Below are positions 54,497 to 64,000 of a stretch of DNA of 64,000 bases, piece by piece. Location of the stretch: the NCBI RefSeq assembly GCF_033473495.1, contig NC_088939.1, positions 3,844,001 through 3,908,000 of the forward strand, read 5' to 3'. Under the pieces are notes generated by a model that saw only the letters and a list, made by a program, of their open reading frames with translations, was not told the origin of the DNA and did no database searches. Every line of letters starts with the position of its first letter. Position 1 is the first letter of the stretch. The position numbers were made by a program, and so were the translations under genes. The stretch comes from Cercospora beticola (lineage: Eukaryota > Ascomycota > Dothideomycetes > Mycosphaerellales > Mycosphaerellaceae).

Positions 54497-55709
54497 TTAA
54501 CGACGACGACGCTGAGCTCCTTTCGCCCCTCTCCTCGCCTCCTCAAAAACCCTTTCCAACTCCCTTTTAGCAGTGGGGGGAGATGGCATACCGCAGCCAT
54601 CGAGGTCGGTGGAGACTCGAATACATCTTCCCTGGCCTTTATCGCCACCACAAAAACCCGAACAATCAAATGAACAAGTGTCGGTGGGGTTGTCCGTGCA
54701 ATCATCGTCAGTGGTGCAGATTTGGCACGAAGCACTCAAGGTGCAGACTGCTACCATATCGCTTGTTCGGATGAAGCAGAAACAGCCCTCTTGACTGCAG
54801 AAGTCATTTCCACCATTGTCGCAAAGTGCGCAGCTTGTTGGGATGGGTGGGGCCTGGATCAGGTTTTAGCTGATGTTCGTGTTAATTATTTGCGCAGACG
54901 GATCTACTCACCGTTGTTGTAGTTTTTGTCGTCGTCGAAGTCGTAGTCGTAGTCGTTGAAGTCGAAGTTGTCGTTGAAGTCGAGGACGTTGTGGTTGAAG
55001 GCGATGTAGTTGACTTCTATCCATTGCAGGTCGTTAGTAAGAGGTCTTCGGATACTATGAAGAAGATGGGGCTCCGCAGTTGATCGAGGGAAGGGAAATC
55101 GCTGCCTACTTACAGTCGTACTTTGTGTCGTTGTCGTAGTCTTCTTGGTCTTCGTTACAGTCTTGGTCTCCGTCACGGTGCGCGTTGTACCAGGCACAGT
55201 CTTGGTATGAGGTCTTATCCCAATGCAGGAGCAAGCAGACTTGTAGCGGGAATGGTTACAGTTTTTCGCGTATCTCGGACGACTCTTGTCGGTACGAGCC
55301 TCTAAGCCTGGCCCAATGGCGGCGGAAGAGTCAAATGCTAGTCAAATGTCAGATTCATAGATGCCTTCGAATGGAATGTGAATGTTCTACAGACCATCTT
55401 CTACGCTCCTCTTCGTAGGATAATAGCCATGAACCGTCTTTGTTACCGTCTTCGTACAGGTGCTACAAAATCAAATGTCAGCACGCGTGGTCTATCTTCG
55501 GCTCCTGTAGCTAGTCAATACCTAGGCCTTGCGGTCTTCGTGAGTTCCAGGTAAGAGGAGCAGTCCTTCGATGCCGATCGACCGGCGTTCCTCACAGCTT
55601 TCAAGCATCCATCGTTAGAGCATTTGTACTGCCCATAACTATTGCTCGAGAATGCAACGTCGCTGAACGCAATAGTAAGCAGAGTTACAAGCCTCAAAAG
55701 AGAACGCAT
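54497..55709 (-). CDS. Secreted Thr-rich, Cys-rich surface protein, five exons
   Basis: Exons 55522-55709, 55395-55462, 55114-55337, 54912-55016 and 54497-54853 give 313 aa in one open frame. Introns are 57-97 nt; the second has a weak GTCTGT donor. The start MRSLLRLVTLLTIAFSDVAF is a signal peptide. CSNDGCLKAVRN...DCSSYL and RYAKNCNHSRYKSACSCIGI are patterns common in fungal secreted proteins. They support the second junction. A Thr/Ser stretch of about 75 residues (TVTETKTVTKTKK then nearly pure Thr/Ser) is probably O-mannosylated. The C-terminal part has some 15 Cys (CALCDNGGNDFCSQEGCFCF, CQICTTDDDC, CSFDCSGFCGG) and ends in RRRR. It lacks a GPI signal. Role unknown: cell wall, adhesion or effector. 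Confidence 0.7.
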
Positions 55710-57427
55710 GTTGAAGGAGTAAGACTCTCTGAACGACAGTGCGCGATCAGACAGCGTTCAGACGTGGCAGTGTTGCATGTATATGCAGCGACAGCTCCAG
55801 GCTCGTAACCTGACGCATCTACATAATGAGGCGTTGGGAGCAATCTCTGGCTGCATGAAGAGCTCGCCAAACTGTCAACTTTATTGGCCTTTCCCCTGCG
55901 ACGGCAGAGTGAGTTCGATAGTTCAGCCATGTCACTTACGCCACGTAGGAACATCTCCCCAATTCCAGACCTCCTGGGCTCTATCAAGACAAGCGACGAA
56001 GCTTGGGCTACTAGCGCTTCACCTCGTCCGTGCCGCTAAGGACGGGCGTAGTCATTCGATTGGCCGACGGAAAGAGCCATGGCGGTTTTTCTCCAGGACG
56101 CGGGGCGATACCTTACCAAGAGAGGAAGCTTCTTCGAGAAGTTTTGTACTCAACCTCAAAGAATCCTCACCGATTCTTGACAACACGTACTCAAACCCCG
56201 TCCTTCGCGGTGCCACCTCAACCGAACGTACAAGTCTAATTGCTTTTCTCGACGAAATTCCAAGTTTGTTTAGCCCGCGAGTTCAGACATGCACCACTGC
56301 CGTTGGAGGATAATATCCTGGTGTTTTGTTGGTGTTTGAACGCCCTCGAGGTGGAAAGGAGAGTGGCTGAGATGCGCTCAGACCTCACCTACCATTGGAA
56401 TGTCAGCGGCTGGTTGGCATCAAGCACGACATGGCACATAGCCACTCAAGAAGACCCGACAGCCTATCTTGTATGTGGCTTCTTTGTTGTGCACGGATGG
56501 AGCGAATCAGAAACGCGTCCGGAAAGACGCACACAAAGAGATCTTGCGCCTGGCCGCAAGTGAGTAAGCATGGCGTGACTTGGCGGCGAGATGCTGATGT
56601 ATGCGGTGATGCTGAGCTCAGCGGCCATAAAGGTGATGGGATGGATGTAAGTCGAAGCGAAAAGGTCGCTGGTCATGGAAAAGGCGGTCCAGTCACTTTG
56701 AGCAGTATCGAACGCGTCAAGTAGGAGGTACGATCTCGGAAGCAATGACCAGATTGGCTACCTGCACTACCAACGTGGAAGTGGGAGTGCTTCGGCAGAT
56801 TCATGCGTATAGTTCCTGGTCGCACATTCTTTCAAGAGGGTTCGTGAAGCACCTGGATTGTGAAGTCAACGGCCGCTGCAGGTTCATCGTGGGCTGCATG
56901 ATATGTCAACATGCACTGGCGAAACCGTTTAATGTCTGCCAACAAATGTCGATGAACATGTTGCGCTTGGAGGAGAGGTTTCAGCGGGGAGACGCCATTT
57001 TTCTCGTGCTCAGGCAGATGATCATCGGATTGGGGTCTGGCATGTGAGCAATTCGTCAGCTCAATATCAATAGATGTTGCCTGCTGCCTAGGCTCATACA
57101 GGAATACAGTCTTCGCTGTGCGTCAAGAGTGAAGAGAGGAGTGGAGTCAACATGAGTGAACGCAGCTGCAGGGATGGCGCTTGCCAGGGTCTGCGGGTCA
57201 AACTCGAAGTCTGTTGACGCCGAAGCGCGCTAACTGACGAGGATAAACAATCGCAACAAACATCCGCGCTTCTTTTCTATAGCACACCACTTGCTACAAC
57301 AGGCACATCGCACTCCTGATTGCTGGTCAATCGCATCACCACGAGCCCCATGCGATAGCCGGCATCGCTCTCGTTTCCAATACTAACCCCTACAGGCGCG
57401 TCTTAGGCGCAGCAGCGCGACGCGAAC
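55710..57427. promoter_or_regulatory. Divergent intergenic, secreted protein / TOP2
   Basis: 1.7 kb. Frames at 55777-56313 and 56240-56563 show no domain. One repeat fragment lies at 56480-56544. The TOP2 promoter is at the right end, with a pyrimidine-rich stretch near 57270-57400. Confidence 0.45.
56480..56544 (+). repeat. Dispersed repeat fragment, copy 2
   Basis: Same orientation as the copy at 53638-53699; see that entry. Confidence 0.6.
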
Positions 57428-60400
57428 ATGGACGACTCCGTAATGGACGACTCAGTCTTCGAAGACGGCGCCTCAAGTGACTTCGAGCCTGAGCCGGCGC
57501 CAAAAGCTGTAAGTGCCGAGAACCTCACTTCGCATGTTCAGTCCATGTGCTGACCAAACGTAGAAGGCAAAGGCAGCGCCAAAGCCCGCAACCACCAAAG
57601 CGCCTGCGAAGAAGGCACCTGCAAAACCGAAAGCCACCAAGCAGACGACCTTGAAAACCACCAAGGCCGCGCCGAAGGCAGCTGCGAAGAAGCGCGCCCT
57701 ACCAGACTCTGACGAGGAGAACTCGGACGTCGACGTACCCTCTGATAACGACGACTCACTTCTTGCCGATACGCCACCCTCGAACAAGAAGCAGAAGAAA
57801 GCGCCCGCTAAGAAGAAGGTCGCGTCAGAACCACTCGCTGAGATCGAGAACGAGAGCTTCATGGACGTTCCGGTAGCTGCAACGGCGAAGAAGGGGTCGG
57901 AGCAATATCAGAAGTTGACACAACTTGAGCACATTTTGAAGCGTCCTGATACATACATCGGCTCAGTCGAGTACACAACCGACCAGCTATGGATCTACAA
58001 CTCGGAGACGGAGGCAATGGAGAACCGAAAGGTTAGCTATGTGCCAGGTCTGTACAAGATTTTCGACGAAATCTTGGTCAACGCGGCGGACAACAAGCAG
58101 CGTGACAAGAACATGAATGAGCTGCGTGTCGATGTGGATCCCAACGAAGGCAAGATTTCGGTGAGAAACAACGGACGTGGTATACCGATCGAGATGCACG
58201 AGAAGGAGGGTATCTGGATTCCAGAGATGATCTTTGGGCATCTTCTGACATCTTCCAACTACGACGACGAAGAAGCAAAAGTCACTGGTGGGCGAAACGG
58301 ATACGGTGCAAAACTCACCAACATCTACTCGACTGAGTTCCACCTGGAGACTGTGGACTCGAAGACCAAGCAGCGCTACAAGCAGACATGGCGCAAGAAC
58401 ATGAGCATCATGGAGAAGGCCAAGATCGACAAGATCAAGGGCGATGACTACACGAAGATCACGTTCAAGCCTGATTTTAGCAAGTTCGGTATGGACAAAA
58501 TGGACGAGGACTTCGAAGGTCTGGTCAAGCGACGAGTTTACGATATGGCTGGCACGTGCAAGGGCGTCAAGGTCTACTTGAATGGCGAGAGAATCAATAT
58601 CAGCAAGTTCAAGCAGTACATGGAGATGTACACCAAAGCTATCAAGACCGAGAACCTGGAAAATGACGGGAAAGCACCGGAACAGGTCATCTTGACAGAC
58701 AACCCTCACGAGCGCTGGGAAATCGGATTCGCTGTGTCGGATGGCTCATTCCAGCAAGTGTCATTTGTCAATTCCATTGCGACGACCACGGGCGGTACGC
58801 ACGTCAACTACATTGCAGACCAGATCTGTGACAAGCTCGAACAGATCGTCAACAAGAAGAATAAGGGCGGTGTGAAGCTCAAGAAGGCACAGCTTCGGAA
58901 CCACATCTTCCTGTTCGTCAACTGCTTGATCGTAAATCCCGCGTTCACATCGCAGACAAAAGAGCAGCTTACGACCAAAGTCAGCGCCTTTGGCAGCAAG
59001 CCGCAGGTCACCGAGAAATTCCTCAAAGACATCGCAAAGACCGAGGTCGTTAACAACATCCTCCATTTCGCGCAGCAGAAGGCAGACAAAGTCCTGGCTA
59101 AGTCTGATGGCGGTGGTCGGAAGCGCATGAATCACTCCAAGCTCACTGATGCCAACAGAGCTGGTACAAAGGATGGCCACAAATGTACTCTCATCTTGAC
59201 TGAAGGTGACTCAGCCGCCTTGCTGGCGTTGGCAGGTCGTGCTGTGGTCGATCCAGACTACTTCGGTGTTTTTCCACTCCGTGGTAAAGTGCTCAACGTT
59301 CGCGACGCCTCCGTTGACCAGATTTCGAAGAACGCGGAAATTCAGAACATCAAGAAATTTATCGGCCTGCAGCACAAGAAGGAGTACACAACGACCGTCG
59401 GTTTGCGATATGGTCACATCATGATCATGACAGATCAAGATCACGATGGTTCCCACATCAAGGGACTTCTGATCAACTTCTTGCAGGTTCAGTTCCCCTC
59501 GCTACTCAAGATCGAGGGTTTTCTGCTTGAGTTCATTACGCCCATTGTCAAGGTCTGGAAAGGCGACCAAAGACACCCAAAAGCAAAGCGTGACTTCTTC
59601 ACAATGCCTGAATACGAGGAGTGGAAGAAATTGCCAGGCAACACCAAGGGCTGGGAGCACAAGTACTACAAGGGATTGGGTACATCGGACACCCGAGATG
59701 CTCAAATATACTTCCAGGATTTGGACCGGCACCTGAAGCGTTTCCATAGGATGCGGGAGCACGAAGAGGAACTGATTGATCTCGCTTTCTCGAAAAAGAG
59801 AGCTGATGCACGTAAAACCTGGCTGCAGGGCTTCGTTCCTGGCACCTACCTGGATATGTCGGGGACAGACGACATCACTTATGATGACTTTGTCAACAAA
59901 GAACTCATTCTCTTTTCCATGGCCGACAATATGCGATCCATCCCGTCCGTTGTGGATGGTCTCAAGCCTGGTCAGCGAAAGGTCATGTATACCGCCTTCC
60001 GCCGCAACTTGAAGAAGGATATCAAGGTAGTCGAGCTTGCTGGTCTGGTCTCTGGTCTGACTGCGTACGCGTACGGTGATGCATCGCTTCAACAGACCAT
60101 CGTCGCTCTTGCACAGAACTTTGTGGGATCCAACAACATGAATCTTCTGGAGCCAAGTGGTAACTTTGGTTCCCGTCTCCAGGGTGGTAGCGATGCTGCC
60201 AGCGCTCGTTACATTTACACGAGACTGTCACCTTTCGCGCGCCGTCTTTTCGACCAGAAGGACGAGGCACTGTTGCGGTATAATGAGGATGATGGCCACA
60301 CCATTGAGCCAGAACTGTACAGTCCAATTGTGCCTATGATCCTCATCAATGGTGCTGATGGTATTGGAACTGGTTGGAGCACTTCCATCCCATGCTATAA

Positions 60401-62609
60401 CCCAGAGGAGGTCATCGACAATCTCATTCGACGTATGACCCCGGGCGCCACCAAGGAGTCCATGGTGCCTATGATGCCATGGTACCGTGGTTGGACAGGA
60501 CAGACCGAGCAGCTTACGGAGGATCGCTTTAAGTTCCCTGGCAGGATCGTGAAGACAGGCAGCAACGAAGTTGAGATCACCGAATTGCCCGTGCACCAGT
60601 GGACGCAAGACTTCAAGGACAAACTGGAAGATATCATCAAGGCCGAAAAGGTACCTTCCTTCATCAAGGACTACACCGAGTACAATACGCCTGAAACCGT
60701 TCGCTTCATAATTAAGATGGAGGAGAAGAAACTGGCGGAGAATGAAGATAAACTTGAGGAGCTCTTCAAATTGGCAAAGACTCAAGCGACATCGAACATG
60801 GTCGCATTCGATCCCCAGGGCCGCATCTACAAGTATGCAACGCCCCAGGACATCATCGAGGAATTCTACGGGTACCGACTCACAAAGTACTTCCATCGCA
60901 AGGACCACATGCTGGAAGTCATGCACAAAGAACTGAACAAGCTTACCAATCAGGCGAGATTCGTGCAGTATATCATTGACGGCAAGCTGGTCGTCAGCAA
61001 GAAGAAGAAGTCCGTGCTGGTCCAAGAGCTCGACAAGCTCAACTTCACGCGCTTTCCAAAGGTCGCTGATGCCAAGAAGGCGGGTGAGGCAGAGGAGGCT
61101 CAAGAAGATGACAATGAAGAATCCGACGCCGATATTGCCGCTGGCGCCAGCGACTTCGATTACCTGCTCGGTATGGCCATCTGGTCGCTCACCCAGGAGA
61201 GAGTAGAGAAGCTCAAGAAGCAGATTGGTGAAAAGGAAGAGGAGATCAATGACCTTACTGTCAAGACCCCTCAGGACCTTTGGAAAGCTGATCTGGAGGC
61301 ACTCCGCGAGGATTGGCACACTGCGCTCGATGAGGAGAAGAAGCGTGAGAAGAAGATCAAGTCCAAGGGACGCCGTGCTTCGGCCAAACTTGGTCTCACA
61401 GGCAAGGCTGGCAAGAAGCGTAAAGCCGGTGACAGTGATGACTATTCGGATGAGGACTTCGGGCCAAAGAAGCCCAAGACCACGAAATCGAAAGCTCTTG
61501 GAGGGTTGCTTGCCATGAAGACGGAGTCTAAGCCAGCTGGATCCTACCCACTGGTCAACGGAGTCGAGCAGAAGCCTGTGGCGCCTCCTCCAGCTGCAAA
61601 GCAGACGACTCTAGACTCAGCATTGAAGGCACCCGAGCTTTCGATCAATGTCGAAAAGGTCGAAACTGCAGCACCGGCGAAGCCGCGTGGTCGTGCGAAG
61701 AAGGCTGTTGAAGACACAGACTCCGACGCTGTCAAGCCAGGAGCAAAGAAGACTGGCCGGGCCAAGAAGGTGATCGACTCTGATGTCGAGATGGAAGACG
61801 ACGACGATGTCTTCGCTGCTGTAGCCAAGGAAGCTGCTTCGAAGCCTCCAGCACGTGCTGGCAGGGCCGCGGCTCAGAAGGCGAAGAAATACGCGCTTGA
61901 CAGCGACGATTCTGAGTCTGACGGAGGCAACGATATGCTCGCCGATGTCAGCGAAATGGTGAAGGGCGTTGGCAACGTTAGCGCCGATGCCCAAGGCTCT
62001 CGCCTCTTCCACACCAGTGCCCCCGCTGCATCTCGTCCAACCAGCAGCCATGGTCTGAAGCCAAAGGCCAGCAAGAAGACATTGGCGGACATTTCCGATG
62101 ACGAAACCGATTGGGCTCAACTCGCACAGAACTCGCCTCAGAAGGTCACGAATAGGACTATCCTGTCTGACAATGAGGACTCGATGGACATTGACGTTCC
62201 CGCCAAGCCAGTTGCAAAGGCAGCTCCGAAGACCAAAGCTGCGCCAAAAGCGAAGGAGACCGCTGCTTTGAAGCCAAAGAAGGCTCCTGCTCCTGCCGTA
62301 GCCAAGCCAACAGCACTTTCGCCTGCCGCCAAAGCTTACGCAGCGAAGAAGGCGAGCGCGCAAGCCAAAGCCGGTGCATCGAAGAAGAAGCTGCCTTCTT
62401 CCGACGATGAGGATGAGGATGACGGTGTGGATCAGATTGCGAATGACATTTTGAGCGACGATGAGGACGACATCGCTCCGGCCAAGCCGGCGGCACGATC
62501 TCGCCGTGCTGCTGCTACTACCAAGAAGTCGAAATACACCATCGATTCGGACGAGGACGAGGACGAGTCAGAAGACGATTTCGAGGATGCCGATGAGAGC
62601 TTTGATTAG
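57428..62609 (+). CDS. TOP2: DNA topoisomerase II
   Basis: Two exons, 57428-57508 and 57564-62609, give 1708 aa. The 55 nt intron has GTAAGT, GTGCTGAC and GTAG signals. The N-terminus MDDSVMDDSVFEDGASSDFE is acidic, followed by Lys/Ala/Pro sequence. The GHKL ATPase shows NAADNKQRDK and GRNGYGAKLTNIYS. TOPRIM has EGDSAALLALAGRA (near residue 572) and DQDHDGSHIKG (near 650). The catalytic Tyr is about residue 910 in ASARYIYTRLSP. The breakage-reunion and coiled-coil regions run to about 1290. The C-terminal 400 residues alternate basic and acidic blocks, with recurring KYxxDSD motifs and NLS-like KKRKAGDSDD. It decatenates chromosomes with ATP in the nucleus. Confidence 0.97.
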
Positions 62610-63228
62610 GGCGTTGAGGATACCGCGCTTTCCGGGGGCGATTTGAGCGCGTGGTGCGCGCGGATATGATACCACTTTCTCAGGATTAACAGGTCTATGA
62701 CTGAGTACTGCTAGACAGTATGCAGTCAATTTTCGTATCTCGTAAGAATTCGCTTTGATTCCGTTGGCTTCAACTCATACACTACCTTGAATTTCGTGCA
62801 ATGCCTTGTGATGAGAGTGACAACAAGGCTTCTACTCTGCTTATTGACAGCGTACCCGTGGGGAATAAGCATCAAGTCTGCCATTTGACCTGGTAATGCG
62901 AGTACAAGCACGTGGAAGGCGTCACAATCACAGAAACGCATGTCATCAGCCGTGGAAAAAAGATTAGGCGAAGGACGAGATCGGCTTTGCCGCAGTGAGG
63001 CATCCCACTGCTTCACTCGTGACAATGCGGGGCAAGCGGTCGACGATAGGGCGGGTACGTAAGTTCGCCAGCAAATACCTTAGCGCTGCGACATCCGTAC
63101 AGCAGCATTGCCGAGCAGTTGCCACACTCGCTGGACTTCTTACTCTTGCTGACATTGTTCTTTCTTGTCATTCGACCTTTCCTTACAACAACACTAATTC
63201 TCTACCAACATCAAAGCAATACACAAAA
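62610..63228. promoter_or_regulatory. Intergenic, TOP2 terminator / aldolase-like promoter
   Basis: 619 bases between two plus-strand genes. The last 60 bases are an A/C-rich leader (ACACAAAAATGG) giving a good Kozak context at 63229. Confidence 0.5.
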
Positions 63229-64000
63229 ATGGCACCACACGCTGAAGGACAGAATGGCAACGGGGCTACCGAGGCTGTTGCTAGCAATGGACATACTGTG
63301 CCTGCCAACGAGGGCCAAGCGCCTCTTGAGCCGGGGATAAAGAAGACGATTGCTCAAGGCAAGATGACAGAGTTCCCCAGGTTCGTTTCACATAATCTGA
63401 TTGCGAATTTCAATCGCAAACAATGAGAAACTCCAACATGTACTGATGTTCGTGACAGACCACCAAAATTCGAAGACAAATACAAGGAACGAGAATACCT
63501 CAAAGGCCGCCTCGCAGCTGCCTTCCGCATCTTCGGCAAATATGGTTTCGACGAAGGTGTTGCAGGACACATCACCCTCAGAGATCCAGTGCAACCAGAT
63601 TGCTTCTGGGTCAACCCATTCGGCGTGGCGTTCTCCTTGATCAACAAGTCCGATCTCATCCTTGTCAACCACTCCGGACAGGTCATCGATGGAGGCCCAT
63701 GCCGACTTCTTAACACGGCGGCGTATATGATTCACTCGGCGATCCATGCTGCGAGGCCAGATGTGAATTGTGCAGCTCATAGTCACTCGATTTATGGACG
63801 GACTTGGTGTTCGTTGGGGAGGAAGATTGACACGTTGACGCAGGATGCTTGTGCGTTTCATAATGATCATGTGGTTTATGATAGTTTTAATGGGGTCGTG
63901 TTGGCGGAGAAGGAGGGGAAGGATATTGCGAAGTGCCTTGGGGATAAGAAGGCGGCGCTGTTGCAGAATCATGGGTTGTTGACTGTGGGATCTACGATTG
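63229..64000 (+). CDS. Class II aldolase/adducin domain protein, 3' partial
   Basis: Exon 1 is 63229-63380 and exon 2 runs from 63459 past the window end, so the C-terminus is missing. The 78 nt intron (GTTCGT...GACAG) splits an Arg codon. The start is a disordered Gly/Asn/Glu-rich segment (MAPHAEGQNGNGATEAVA). The domain shows AAAFRIFGKYGFDEGVAGHI, FWVNPFGVAFS, LVNHSGQVIDGG, the zinc-ligand region CAAHSHSIYGRTW and LLQNHGLLTVGS. Bacterial relatives are fuculose-1-phosphate and ribulose-phosphate aldolases/epimerases. Fungal members are common and usually unassigned, so no substrate is proposed. Confidence 0.9.

Noticed and set aside
55777..56313. 178-codon plus-strand frame
   Set aside because: No domain, no plausible start context, composition like surrounding non-coding DNA.

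Overview
The window is nuclear DNA of a filamentous ascomycete. The genes are eukaryotic and mostly compact. Many are split by introns of 45-100 nt with GTRAGT-type donors, CTRAC/CTGAC branch sites and YAG acceptors. Diagnostic fungal proteins include a class III chitin synthase, a fungal PKA regulatory subunit, a DUF1446/AtuA-like enzyme, a ZtGT2-type glycosyltransferase and a CBM48/Mdg1-like protein. Composition and gene content suit a Dothideomycete, perhaps Mycosphaerellales, but that placement is inference. I see no intact transposon, CRISPR array, rRNA or convincing tRNA.

Region 1 (1-12 kb) is a metabolic neighbourhood. It begins with the 3' part of an SRA-YDG protein. Then come a PLP enzyme of the cysteine desulfurase-like class V family, a Baeyer-Villiger-type flavin monooxygenase, an NmrA/isoflavone-reductase-like oxidoreductase, an unusual zinc-finger protein resembling the DNA-binding half of MULE/FAR1 proteins, a glutathione S-transferase and an AtuA-like protein. 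No polyketide synthase, peptide synthetase or terpene synthase backbone is present, so a catabolic or tailoring cluster is possible but unproven.

Region 2 (12-30 kb) carries a four-exon small membrane-protein gene not visible as one reading frame, an OTUD6-like deubiquitinase, a large family 2 glycosyltransferase, a gene-empty 3.5 kb stretch, MAD2 and GUF1 sharing a 161 bp divergent promoter, and a very large FHA-forkhead transcription factor.

Region 3 (30-49 kb) holds an F-box-like protein, cytosolic phenylalanyl-tRNA synthetase alpha, a Ser-rich gene whose frame breaks, a hidden five-exon NTF2-fold gene, the PKA regulatory subunit, the CBM48 protein with internal repeats, exosome subunit RRP4 and a class III chitin synthase.

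Region 4 (49-64 kb) has a DUF218 protein, a secreted GH18 enzyme with a UBA-like tail, a stretch with decayed duplications, a five-exon secreted Thr-rich/Cys-rich protein, DNA topoisomerase II and the 5' part of a class II aldolase/adducin protein. Most intron models here were rebuilt by hand from splice signals and reading-frame continuity. They have not been checked against transcripts.
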